64,000 bases of DNA from Inia geoffrensis. Lineage: Eukaryota; Chordata; Mammalia; Artiodactyla; Iniidae. Positions 47,601-60,300 of the stretch are shown in pieces. Under the pieces are notes generated by a model. It was not told where the DNA came from, searched no databases, and was given only the letters and a program-made list of their open reading frames with translations. Where the stretch lies: positions 4,522,180 to 4,586,179 of the forward strand of contig CM070913.1 in assembly GCA_036417435.1 (NCBI GenBank). The letters run 5' to 3'. Each line of letters begins with the position of its first letter. The stretch's first letter is position 1. The position numbers and the translations under genes were made by a program.

Positions 47601-49427
47601 ACCATCAAACACACGTGCATCTCTGTAGCCGTATCTGTCTCTGCCTAAATAAGGCGAAGAAATGATTCTAACCAGGAACGTTCTCAGGGGCCCGCTCTCT
47701 GCGCAGGCCCACGGCTGCGGACTCACACCCACCTCTCGTTCCGAGGCACAGGTCAGTGTTTAGTTCTCCTGGAACCAGGGGGCTTTTCTCTTTCCAGCAG
47801 TTTTCTCACATATCCGTGATAACAGGGGACCATTTTGCAGCAGCCTGAGCCGTTAAGATCCTGCTCTTTTGAGAAGGGATTATCTGAACGGTTACTTTAG
47901 CAAAATCCACGAGCTTTTTAAAAAAACCAAAATGGAATTAATAATAATTGAGTTTTTAGCTTACCGCTGTAAGCAAAAAAAAATAGAAATTTGGGTATTA
48001 ATTGTATTCCTTCATTGAAAGTAAGTTTTTAGTGAAAAGTGAAATAAGGTTATTGTGCTTGTGTCTTAGAATGATTTCACCATCTTTTACATGATCTGAC
48101 TTATCCATACTTATCCCCTAAAACAAAACTCCAAGTCATTCCATCCTTTTCACCGATGACTCAATGGATGGCAGCAGGTTTGTTTTGCTAAAATGCTATT
48201 CATTAAATAGTCAATAATTTGCTTATTATTTCTCATGCACTTTGGCGAAGGTAGTTAAGACAAATTGGGTAACAGGTGAGTTCCAGCTTTCAGCAGGTGC
48301 GCAATGCACAATCCCCCGCCCCCTTCCCTGCCTCCCATCCTTCCTGAGGACATGGCGGAAGGAGGTGGTGCCCACTGGATCCCCAGGGTCCTTCCTGCCA
48401 CCGGGACAGGGGTGGTGCTGAGATGAAATCGCCGTTCACGGGTGGATCTCAAAGCGGGTTCTAGTTGGTTCCCCCAGGATCCAGTCCAGGTATCACTGAG
48501 TAAACGTGTCCCAGCTGGACGTGAGGGTGTGTGTGTGGGGGATTCAGCTGCACCATCCTCAGAACCGTCCTGGGGCCAGCGCGTTGCTGACCATCTGGTG
48601 TCCATCCAGGTGAGGCTCAGGACAGGTCACTCCTGGTTTCCCACGCCTCCTGGGAGTGTGAAGCCAGGACCATGACACCGGCCAGGCCTGAAGCCAAAGA
48701 GAGCTGTAGGAGCTGGGCTGGGACAGACCTCCGACCCCTTGCAGGAGATGGTGTCTCAGGAGGATCCGCTCGCCCTCTGTCTCAGCTGAACGCTCCTTGC
48801 AGCTGGGGGACACCTGACCCACCTGGGCCGTGGGCCAAGGGTCCAGACTCCAACCCACAAAGCTCAGGTGCTCTGTGCACTCAACTTATTTTTCCTGCAA
48901 TTCAACTAGTACCTATTCTGAGCACGGGTTCTGGCTAGTGGGAGAGGGTGGTCCTGTCCAGTTCCCAGAGGGTCAGTCATTGGGATCTGCCTCCTCCTTC
49001 CCCTGAGTCTGTAGGCCCTCGGGTAGCCCCTGTACAGACGCTATCCCTCTGTCCCTCCTGGTGGACTTGCTGAGCTGCCCACTCGCCCATTGTGTCGGGT
49101 AGTCCACACAGTCCTGGGGCCGGCTGCCCTCACCTGCCCACCCTGCAGATTCACAGGTGGCGGATGTCTGTCCTTGTGTCCTTGGCGGGACAGTGTGATC
49201 ATCTCTTCTTGGCCACTCAGTGCCCATCCAGCCCCCCGCCTCTGGGGGACACCCCCCGGCATCTAATCCAGTTTCCCCTCGCGTCACCAGCGTCCCTTGA
49301 CCCTGAGAGAGTTTTATCTTCTCTCTGGTGATGGAGGAAAAAAATGTCACCAGATGTGCCCCCCCAAATCCGACGTGTATGCCAGTACCTTGGCTTCTGG
49401 AGGCCAAAAGTCAAGAATTAGCTTATT
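47601..49427. other. Unassigned intergenic DNA
   Basis: No gene or firm repeat is seen. Confidence 0.5.
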
Positions 49428-50340
49428 CTATTTGGTTTCTATTTTGCAAACCGTATATCTGATTGGGGACTTATACCCAGCATATATAAAGAACTCTTAC
49501 AACTCAATAAAAAAAACCAAAACCAAAAACCAAATAACCCAATTTAAATATAGGCAAAGGATCTGAATAAACATTTCTCTAAAGATTTACAAGTGGCCAA
49601 TAAGCAAACAAAAGATCATTAGTCATCAGGGAAGTGCAAACCCAAACCACAACTTCTCACCTGCCAGGATGGCTGTTCTCACAAAGACAGACAATACGCT
49701 CCAGTAAGGACATGAAGGAACTGGAACCCTTGCAACACTGCTGGTGAAAATACAACATCTTACAGCTACTGTGGAAAAACAGTTTGGTGGGCTCTCAAAA
49801 AGTTAAACGTGGAGTTATCATATGACTCTGCAATCCCACTCTAGGTATGCACCCAAGAGAGATGAAAACACATGTCAGCACAAAAACTTGTACACGCATG
49901 TTCATAGCAGCATTATTCATAATAGCCGAAAAGTGGAGACAACCCAAGTGTCCATCCACTGACGAATGGATACACACACCATGGTACGTCCATACAAGGG
50001 AATAATACGTGGCGATAAAAGGAATGAGGTATTGACACAGGCTACAACAAGAATGAATCTTCAAAACATTATTTGGAGTGAAAGAAGCCAGTCAGAAAAG
50101 GACCTGTATGATTCTGTGCATAAGAAATATCCGGAAATGGACATCTGTAGGGACAGAAAAGGGATTAGTGGTTGCCTAGAGTGAGGGTGCAGGGGCATAG
50201 TAAGTAGCTTTTAATGGGGGGACGGGGCTTCTTTTTAGTATAATGAATATACGAAACAGCATTGAACTGTACAATTTAAATGGGTGGATTTTAGGGCTTA
50301 TCAATTGTATCTCAGTGATGCTGTTGAAAAGAAAGAACTG
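49428..50340 (+). mobile_element. Old L1 3' fragment (ORF2 end and 3' UTR)
   Basis: The text follows the L1 ORF2 C-terminal region and an old L1M-type 3' UTR (acccagcatatataaagaac, ttcatagcagcattattcat, gaactgtacaatttaaatggg). The frames are destroyed, and it is truncated at the 5' side. Confidence 0.85.
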
Positions 50341-50344
50341 TAAG

Positions 50345-51600
50345 GAATCTTGACTGTCATCTTGATCTGCATTTCCCAGTATGTGTGATGTTAATAAATG
50401 TTAAAGGGAAACATCTGTGTTCCTGTGATCCAATAGGTTTAGGAAATGCTTGACTACATAAAGCGAAACAGATTTCACCACTCCTGTCTCCTTGGCTCTT
50501 AAATTCTGTGCATGCCCAGGTGACCTGAGAGGGGCAGGTGTGCGTGCTCCATGGCTCACGGGATGGGGAGCCTCTCGCTCAGGGCATCACAGCAGTTAGA
50601 GCCCCCTGAGCGCTTCTTGGCAACAGGAACAGCTCCTAGTTTATATGTGGGTAGACGAAGCCCCGAGAGGTCACCGTTTCTTGCTACCTCTGCCTGATAT
50701 TTGCCACTTTCTGAAGCTGTATATTCTCTGCCATTCACAGATCTTTCCCCGGCCATGGGCCTCTGTCTTCCGCTAACCTTTCCATAACCATTGCACCCTG
50801 CATTGGGGTCAGCGCCATTGTCTAAAGCAGGATCGATGTAAGCAAATGATAGATTTTCTCGAGAACATCTTATGAGATGAATTATCTAAACCTCTCCCTT
50901 TCCACTGTCTAGTAGGAAGGATGGGCACCTTCCTCTGGATACAGTGGTCCTGCTTTGGCATCATTTTTGATCCCATATGTTTATTAAGAGCATCGCAGTG
51001 TCCAGCAGGAGCCACGACTAAGTCTTATGTGACCCACATGGTAGCAAAACTGTGATGTGGTAAAACGAGCTTCTGGAAACTTATGGCACAGGCTTGATTT
51101 TAACTTACAGTTAAGTGGCAAAAACCTGCCGCCTGCACTGTGGGTTCTCAGCGTGAAGACACCTGTGCCTGGGGCAGCCTCTCTTGACGTGGCACCAGGG
51201 TCTGGGCATTGCTGGGCATCCCGGCCGCTCCCTGAAGGATGAGCTTGCTCATCTGATTTGGTTCCTGAGCACTCAGCTCGCTTCAAAATACGGCAACACT
51301 CAAATAAATCCATAACTCTTCAGTAGGGTTCCTGCAGGAATTGCTTTCAGGGAAAGTGCTTTTTCCATTCCCGGAACAACACCTCCAAACCTGGCAGCGA
51401 GCTGATCAGCAGGGGCGTGGAGCCTCCCCAAGTTTCTGCAAACAGAGGCGTGAGATGTACAGAGATATTTTTGGACTGTTGTTTCAGCAGTTAATGAAAT
51501 GGCATCTCTTGATTTCTCTTTTTTTGTTTTTGCATAGTTTTGTTTCTACAGGGGCGTGAATAAGATTATGTAAAGCTTCCAACAAATTCTTGCGGCAGGA
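50345..51600. other. Unassigned intergenic DNA
   Basis: I see no gene or firm repeat between the two L1 fragments except the palindrome just beyond. Confidence 0.5.
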
Positions 51601-51616
51601 CCATCTTTTGGATATT

Positions 51617-51636
51617 TGACATGGCCGGCCATGTCA
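51617..51636. repeat. Perfect 20-bp palindrome
   Basis: TGACATGGCCGGCCATGTCA is its own reverse complement over 20 bp with no spacer. It lies in non-repetitive DNA. Confidence 0.97.
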
Positions 51637-51879
51637 GGTTTCAGTGGAAGCTGAACGCTCTCATGGCATTGTCCCTATTATCCTAATTAGATCCCAGTTT
51701 TACTTGTGAAGATAGAATAGATGAAAGAAGCCCGTTCACCCTTCCTTTCCTGCAACCACACAGGCCTTTGCGCCTTCAGTCTTCGTTAATCGCTCTTAGG
51801 AGCTGCGTTCGTCTGAGTGATGGGAGCCTTGCCCAGCACGGAGGGAGAGCCCGGCCCATCTCTCCAACCACTTCCATTC

Positions 51880-52530
51880 CTTCACATGCCCCATCTCAGT
51901 GATGGGCAACCACCACGACTGTCTCACTCCACACTACGTTTATCACCCAGGATGAAGCTCTGCATACACAACAGCAGGCAGCACCCTGCACACCCCCAGC
52001 CCCTGGCGACCACTGAGCTACTTTCTGTCTATAGATTTGCCCATCCTGCACATTTCGTATAAATGGAATCATATAAGATGGGACCTTTTGTGATTGGCTT
52101 CTTTCACTGAGCATAATGTTTTCAAGGTTCATCCATATTGTAGCTTGAAGCAGTATTTCATTGCTTTTTCTGGCTGAATGATATTCCCGGATATGGATAT
52201 TGCCGCTTTTGTCATCAGTGGACGGGCAAGGTTGTTTCCACGTTTTGACAATTGTGAATAATGCTGCTGTGAAAATTCGTGTATGAGTTTCTGTACGGAC
52301 ACGTGTTTTCCTTTCTCTTGGGTGCATACCTAGGAGTGGAATTGCTGAGTCATATGGTAGCTCTCTTTTTAAGTTATTTTTCATTTATTATAACTTGAAG
52401 GGAAGATGGCATTTCACATATAGAAATATGACAATATAGTCATATAGTAATTCTGTGTTTAACTTTTTGAGGAACTGCCAGACTGTTTTCCAAAGAGGCT
52501 GTACCATTTCACATTCCCCCTAATTTTATA
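51880..52530 (-). mobile_element. Old L1 3' fragment
   Basis: Plus-strand text is the antisense of the L1 ORF2 end and 3' UTR (ttcactgagcataatgttttcaag, caattgtgaataatgctgc, catacctaggagtgg). The minus-strand frame includes LPYDSAIPLLG, typical of ORF2 C-terminal sequence, and then runs into decayed UTR. Confidence 0.85.
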
Positions 52531-53804
52531 AAGTGACTTGATTTCATGAGGCCTGCTCCGTGGGGGTGAGTAGACAGGCCGAGCCATTTCCTGTGACTGG
52601 CAGCCACTACTCGGCAGGTAGTAACGCCCCTCATTGTCCTGTCGGCTTGGATTCCAGGAGGTCCTCAGGTGTGGATGGGTGAGAAAAAGCATGGCCCATT
52701 CTTCCACTCCCAATTCTATATTTTTCCATGAAAATGAAAATTTTATTTAAATAATTGTTCCAACTATTTAGCTGAAGCCTGAACTTGGTAGAGACATATT
52801 ATGGAGCTTTGTCCATAGTCGGAGAAGTGACCCCATCGGTGCGCAATTTGTTTCTGCTTTCCAGGTACACTGCGCGCCCGCTTTCCCCTCTTTCTTCACT
52901 GTGCACGGCAAGAAGGGCGTGAGCTCCAGTGGTGTGGCTGTCACCCTGTGTCTCTGACCACCGTACACCACAGTCCAGCTTTGTCGCCTTCTGGGCATCC
53001 TCACCGGATGCCCCCAGAGCATCTCAGCTCAGTGTGTTAGAAATGGACTCATTCTCACGTCCACAAAACCAGCTCTTTCTCCAGGCTTTTCTGGGGCTGA
53101 TGGCCAGCTGTCCTCCTGAATTGATTCTCTATTTCTTGCTTAGAATAAGACCATCTGGCCAGAGACGAAGGGTCCTCGCCTCGTTGTGGCTAAGGTGAGG
53201 CCGTGGGACAGGTTCTCAGCAGCGGGACGTGAACGCAAGTGCTGGGTGGAAATTCCCCTCCCTGGAGTAAAAGGGGCCCTTGCCCTGGATTCACACCCCT
53301 TCCTGCAGGCAGGAAAGGACCAAGCAAATGAGGACATGGTCCAGGGACAGCAGAGCAGCAAGACGAGAGGACCGCACTTCCTGAATGGAGTCCCCGTGGG
53401 GAGAGCGACACCAGTGGCCACCCTGTGGCTTCTCGAAGCCATGCCACGAGGGCCTCTGTGTTGCTGAAGCTGAGTCTTTATCTTCACTCTAACCGCACCC
53501 CAGAGCTTGCAGTTCCCGAGGTGAAAAATCTGGGGTTCATCCTAGATCCTTCCACGTGCTTCTCCCACCACAACACTTTTCATACAAATTTCCTGTTTGA
53601 CCGAGAGAACCGAGTCAAGGACTGAGGTCTGTAGGAGGCCAGCTTGCAGACGCGTTTCGTTTGGCACTTGGGTTTTGTCCAAGTAATGTTTTACAGGGCG
53701 CGTTGTGTTTGGACGACAAGCCGGGCCTGCTGCCCCGGCGGCCTCAGGACGCAGCTGGCCACACGCAGCCTCTCTGAGCAGCTGTCCCACCATCCTGGAC
53801 ACTT

Positions 53805-53945
53805 CCTCCTCTTTCTTTGTGCCTCGATTCTCATCTGTCAAAGGCAGTTAACAAAGAGCCCTTCCTCCCCTGTGGGACTGCGGTGAGGATTAAAAGAGTT
53901 AACCCAGGTGTGCTGGGCGCTGGGACGTATGCAGTAAACCAGGGA
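53805..53945 (-). mobile_element. MIR fragment
   Basis: The plus strand shows ttctcatctgtcaaagg and gtgaggattaaaagagttaa, the antisense MIR order. Confidence 0.65.
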
Positions 53946-54872
53946 TGTGTCACCACCGGGCCCGGGACACGCTCGACTGCTCCATCCGCTCTCCCACCCC
54001 CAGCTCCTCCGCACTGTCCCATCACCGCCCGCGCCCCCCAGGCCCCGTTCCTTCTGACTCTCGCCCTTTCCCGGCTCCTCAAGAAGGGCGGGGGCTGCAC
54101 GTGTTTCTGTTTCCCTGGCCCACGTTCCCATCTCCCCGGCACAGCGTGGCGTTTCCCAGCTGGGCTCCCCGCCGCCCGGCTTCCCACGACGGCCGGAGAG
54201 GCGTTCCTAGAGTCCAAACCCGATGCCGATGCCCTGCTCTGTGAAGACCCCAGGGGTGCCCCTCACCTGGTGCCCACAGCCCAGCCTCTCCAACCCAGCT
54301 CTGGACACGGCCTCTGCCTCTGTTCCACCTGCAGCCCTGGGGCCGATACACCCCAGGCCTCCCATTTCTGGCATTTTGTTCAACATCCTCCCTGTGTGGA
54401 GACCTTCCTGGACTCACTTCACAGCCCAGGACTCGAAATCTCTTTTGGATGGAGCCTTCCCTGCAAGACCCTCAGGCCCGCAGATAGACCCTTGATCTCC
54501 CACTGTTCCCATGTTAATTGCTCACTTCTCTAAGCTCCCATCCTGCAGGGTGGGAGTGTCTCCCCGGGACCCAGAGGAACCCCTGGGACACACAGTTTCC
54601 TGAAGTCACAGAATAACCAAGCCTCAAGCTTTTTCTCTTGGGTCTCCCTGAAGAGCATCATAAAGCGATGTACCCCTTTGCACCTTTTAAGCTGACATCT
54701 GCGTTTTTTCATCAGAAGTTTAAATAGTTACAAAGATGTAATTTCCACTATATTGATATCTACTGGTCTTTAAAAATTAAACTTCTATAATACCCTTAAA
54801 ATGAATCACATGGAGTCTAAGTACTATAGCAATTTGGTACATTTTACTATCAATCTAAAAAGACAAGGAACA

Positions 54873-55195
54873 GGGCTTCTCTGGTGGCACAGTGGTTAAG
54901 AATCCGCCTGCCAATGCACGGGACACGGGTTTGAGCCCTGGTCCGGGAAGATCCCACATGCCGAGGAGCAATGAAGCCCGTGTGCCACAACTGCTGAGCC
55001 TGCGCTCTAGAGCCCATGAGCCACAACTACTGAAGCCCGCGTGTCTAGAGCCCACGCTCTGCAACCAGAGAAGCCACTGCAATGAGAAGGCCGCGCACCA
55101 CGATGAAGAGGTTCCTGCTCACCGCAACAAGAGAAAGCAACAAAGATCCAAAGCAGCCAAAAATAAATAAATAAAATAAATTTATTAAAAAAATA
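54873..55195 (+). mobile_element. CHR-type SINE, long form
   Basis: Long-form element with an (AAAT)n tail, flanked by near-perfect duplications aaaagacaaggaacag / aaaaggcaaggaacag. Confidence 0.94.
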
Positions 55196-55211
55196 AAAAG
55201 GCAAGGAACAG

Positions 55212-56200
55212 ACTCTTCTTTAACAGCCAGAAGTTAAATATTATTTTTTCCCTTAAATTTATATTTCTGTTTCTCTTCCCAATAGTTTACCCTAATGTTA
55301 TATAATATTATGTTTCAATTTTTTTGGTCCTTTATCTTACCATGATTCTCTGCAAAAAACAAATCCATAGGCTTAAAATTAAAATAATTGGAAAAATTTT
55401 GTGTCCATGAAGCTCTGATTTCTTCTGGATTTTTCAGTATAATTATTGTAAGGACATTGTCTATCAACACAAAATAAATAAATTATAAAATTTAATAAGT
55501 GTTAATCATTTAAAATAAATGTTAATAACTATTAAACACAGTAGTCAGAAGTGTATTTATAGATGCAATGCAGATAGCTTGTTTTTCTATTTAGCTATAT
55601 GTTTGTAGATGAATATTTCTCATTGCTAGAATGGGATAGCGTTCCTCCTCAAATCTGTTCCTGTTTTCTGATTTTATAGGTATATTTGCTAAGCAAGTTG
55701 TTAATGTAAATTCACCATTGAAATGGAAGAAACTTTGTTGTAGCAGTGACATGCAATATTTCCAACTCTTTCTGAGCCGCGTGCCAATAGTCACATGGTG
55801 ATCCATCAAAAACTGTTTTCAGTGGTCTATCCCCTCAAGACTCAGTTAAGGGCCTCCTTCAACTTTGTTGAAGGCAAAGATTTGGAAACCATCAGGCTTG
55901 CAAAAGGGTTTGTTATGTAGTCATTGGCGTCACTCACTTTTTCAGAGCTGACAACGATATTGCAATTGTTCCTTTGTTGGCCAGAGATGCTTTTACACCC
56001 AGGCATGTGCCACGGTCCATTTGGAGGAGTGAGTGACAAGCCTTTGCTACGGAAGGAAAGTGGGGACAGGAACTCACAACACAGGCTCATTCTCAAGCAG
56101 ATCGATTTTAGGAGAGAGTAAGACTGTAAGTTGAGGATCTGGAGGTTGATTACTTAAGACTGTCCTGCAACCCTTTGAAAGCTACAGATGTACCCTCATT
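55212..56200. promoter_or_regulatory. AT-rich DNA without a firm repeat call
   Basis: About 1 kb carries no recognised SINE or LINE and includes long stretches of ordered, non-simple sequence at 55560-56120. It could be a conserved element or an old DNA-transposon remnant I cannot name. Confidence 0.3.
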
Positions 56201-56499
56201 GTTTTAGCATCAAAGCGCCCAGTTAATCTCACTCAGGGCAGATTTTGTGTTCAGGGCAGCCCTTTGTGAGAGACCCCCTTTGTGGGGTCTCTGTCTAACT
56301 GCTTGCTTTTAATCAAAACAAAGCCATCAGCTAAGCACCGAATTCGGCCCATTGTCTCTGGTGCACAGGCATCTCCTGGTTAAAGATGAGTCAACTCTAA
56401 GTGAGAAACACATAGAATAGGGGGTCCTGTGAGTCTTTGCCAGTCAAAACAAGTGGCTTTAGTAACCTCTACACCCCCTTCCCACCAGCCCACATCCAT

Positions 56500-57310
56500 A
56501 CAAGAGACATTCACTGAGCAACTATCGTGTGCCAGGCCTGAAGCCTTGGGCTAGAAACACGAAGAATCCAGGGTTCAAAGTTCAGAGTCTGGTGAAGGAG
56601 TCAGGTAAATCTAGAGCAGTGTTCCACACACCAAGTGCAATGCTGGTGATGGACTGGAGTCCCCAGCTCCTGGCCAGGGTCCCCAGCTCAGCCAGAGGGC
56701 AGAGGCAGAGCCTGCTTCCTGGAAGACATGAGACCCCAGCTGAGGTTTAAGGACCACTGAAAGGCATGCAGACAAAGTGGGGAGGGTAGAAATCAGAAAG
56801 GGGATTCCAAGCTGAGGAACCCGGGGGCAATGGCCCAAAGGCTGCAGGGTTCCTTCGATGGGACCTGGTTCAAGGCTGGGAGCCGCAGGCCCGTGGATCA
56901 GTTTGCCCTGACGGCCCGGAGGGATCTCAGAAGGAGAGATGTGATCGGATGGTGTTTGATCTTTTGTCAGAGATTAGACTGGGACAAGAAGAGTGCATAG
57001 AATTTCGTTAGGAGGCTACCTGCTAATGTACCTGAGAGATGATAGAGACCGCGTGATGGAGAGAAGGGCAGAAATGAAAGAGAATTAAGGGGTGAGAACT
57101 GACATGACGTCATCATTGCATGATTTGGGGAGCGGGTCAGTGACAGGGAATTTGCACGAGTGACTCCAGACTTTTAGCTCGAGTACCGCTTTGCAAGGAG
57201 AGATTTATAGGAAAGGGGGTGACATGTCTGTCAGGGACGTGTTAAGATGCATGTGTCTGCATGGCATCGGGGTGGCCGGTGTTTGAGACAGCGGAAGCGG
57301 ATTAGAAAAT
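56500..57310. mobile_element. Probable ancient repeat remnants
   Basis: actatcgtgtgccaggc resembles MIR/L2 text. The order agagatgtgatcgga, ttaggaggctacctgc and gagagatgatagagacc resembles an old mammalian interspersed repeat. Divergence prevents a family call. Confidence 0.35.
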
Positions 57311-60300
57311 CGTCAATCAGTGGGCAGTGGCTGAAGCCTCGGAGTCAATGAGTCCCCGGAGGAGGGGAAAGCCAGAGGGCCGCAGGGCTGAGGCTCGCGG
57401 CAGGGGTCCCCGCGTTGGGACGAGGGAAGGGAGGTCGGCACTGGGAGGGCAACCCGGACGGAGCCCACGGAGCCCAAGGACGATGGACGGATGGCAGGGT
57501 CCACGGAACAGGGGCTCAGGGCGGCCACGGACGTGAGGATGGAGCAGGCTTTCTTGGAGGCGGAATCCAGAGAGCCTGGTGGAGAAATTGGTGTGTGCGT
57601 CGGGGCGTAAGCTGCAGGGTTGCCCCCAGGGCGGACGGTGACGGGGTGTGAGGGGGGCGGGGCCCGGGGCGAGGCTTTGACGTTTGTGGGTTTTATTCTT
57701 TGAAGAGGAGGATGCCCGGAGCACGTGTACGTGATCCACACAGACAAGCTGGGCGTGGTCTCGGGAAGGGGCGTGGCCTCTGCCGGATGTGACTCAGCAG
57801 GAACGCAGCCGGGATTCTCCGACGTGGAGGAGGTGAATCCCGAGGATTCCAGGCCTGCGACGCGGAAGGGACAGGAACATTCTAACGCAGGTGAGTCTGA
57901 CGGCACCTGTGCTGCTCCCGAGGTAAAAGAAATCCGGGGGCGGGCGGCAGAGCCTGGGCCTCGTCCACGCGTCTACGGTATTTGATGTGGGGAGAGTGGT
58001 CCAAATTCATGAACAAGGAGGGGGTGAAATCGAAATTTTCTTGTGTATAAAAATCCTCCACCCCCCCCCCCCACCACCCTAACCAGTGCCCCGCAGTTGC
58101 TTCTCCGTGAGCGCGTGTGAGCAGAGTTCGTGATTCAGGTGCGGACGCGGGGTCTGACTCAGCAGTTTTTTGGAGAAGTTTGCAGTAAAGAAAGCGACTG
58201 GTGAAAGAGCTACAATTTAACGAGAAGCATTCATTAACCAGGGTCGTCTGTTTACAGGGCAGAACCTGTAGTCGTTTTCAACTCTCATAAAATAACTTGA
58301 GAATCCCTTGGCCTAACTTTGATTTGGCTCCTATGGGCCCCCTCCTCCTGAGGCAGACGGGGAACAGCGACTTTCAATAACGTGTCATACTGCAAACGAA
58401 TCTTTGTAATGGGCGTCAGAATCGCCCCTCAGAAGGGTGTCAGGTTTTCCCGAGCAAGCGCCGTTCGGGCTGTATGGCGTCATCGGAGCGGTTTTGGAAG
58501 GCATAGCTCTCTCGTCTCTGGATTGGGGAGGATTAGATTCCAATAGAACCAGGTGTATCTCAGTTTAGAGATTACCTAATAGGTGTCTGACCAGGTGAAT
58601 GCATTTGTAATTCTCTCCATTGATGGGAAGTCTACCTGGGGGGAGGGTTTGGAGGGAAGGGTGGAGAAATAAAATGTACCCCCTATTCTCCTTTAATTTC
58701 TCCACCGATCCGGGGGGATGGGAGGTATCTGACTTAAGGACTACGTCGAGGTTCCATGGGATTCGTTTAGGTGGTCGGCTTGGTGCACTTGAGGCGCACC
58801 TGCTCTGAGGTACAGACAGTGGAAGCTGTTCGTTTACAGCTCGGTTCCCCTCTCATCACCTGCAGTGCAAAAGCCGAGACATCATTTTGCCAGAGAAAAT
58901 GTCAGTTACTTGTCAGGGATCCGATGAAACACCCATTTTACAGTTTATATTTGACACCGTCTACCTGGAATCAGAGGCAGAGCCGCAGGTTAAGGGCTCA
59001 GTCCCACAAGGCTGCCCACCCCTCGCCCCCCGCCTGGCCCCTGCTTGGGTGCAGGTGCCGAGGACTGGGGCTGTCTTGGACACCGGGTTGGGGTGCGGGT
59101 CGGTACTGCGGGTACCGCTGCGGGGCGGGGCAGCATGAACGCTAGCCCTCCGTGCAGGTGTGCCTGGACTCCTGGTTCCCTTTCCGTGTGCCCCACTCCC
59201 TCACTGCATAAGAGTGAGGGAACTGCGTTCGTAGCCCTCAGGTTCAGGGAAGACAGAGGAGAGCAGAAACACGCGTCCATTTGGAGGGAAGGGGCTCAGG
59301 GGCCCTGGGCTCTGGGGCCGATGCTGTACGGAGCTGTGTCCTGCTGGGTGCCCACGTGCATTGGACCCTGCAGGCCTCTCTCCCAGCCTTGCAACACCTC
59401 TGCTAGGCTGGGGATGAAACCGGGCCACAGAGGTCAGAGTTGGGACTGGGGCCCAGGTTCGAATTCGTCTGGAACAGCCCTGCCGCTGGGGCTCGCACGC
59501 CCAGGGTGAATGAAGTTCAGGCCCGCGTGCACCTCGGGCGGGAGGCCGGCAGCCCCGCCATGAGCTCTGTGTGTTCACAGCCGATTCCTGCTGCTGTGTG
59601 GACGCCACACAGATGGACAGGTGTCGGGGGCCCTGCCTGAGCCACGGGGTCAAGTCCGTTTGGTCCTGACGGGCCAGCGGTAGAGACACAGGAGGGGAGG
59701 TTCGCGAGGCCTCCGTGATGACTAGAGGATGCACTCTCTATCTCAGCTGATGCCTTTTGGCTCCAGCACGTGTGGAAATCCTCACGTTGTGGTGTGACGG
59801 GGCTGCCGTCGCACAGCTCTGCTAACTACCCGCCTCCTTCTACAAGACCTCACCTAGTTTCCACACAATCGGAACAGGCATCGGATCCATAACAGCCCGC
59901 TCTCAGTGGCGGGCGTGGAGGCTGGGGAGGGGCTGGTGCTACCTGACGAGGTTCTGCGCCTTTGCTCTCAACTGGAGGGGTTGGGTCTGTGCAGCAGTCC
60001 CGCAGAGATGACCAAGTTCGCAGGTTCGTTTGGAGATCTCCATGAACGAGGACGGGCGCTGATTTTCAAACTGCGGGATCGAGCCTGCGGTGGGCCGCTC
60101 TCTGCTGTGTGGTGTCGACACTCAGGAAGAATGCGCAGTTGGGCTGTCAGGGGTGTGTGGGCACCACACGGATGTACGGATGAGCTGCTTACCTGGGGCC
60201 GCCGTCCTGACGCGCGGGCCCAGCCCACCAGGTGCCGCGGGCGCTTCGCACAGCAGGTGCGGGGCAGAGGCAGGTGAGCGAGCCCGGGCAAAGGAAGACG

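Noticed and set aside
51896..52384. A 162-codon minus-strand frame as a gene
   Set aside because: It contains LPYDSAIPLLG and is decayed L1 ORF2/3' UTR sequence.
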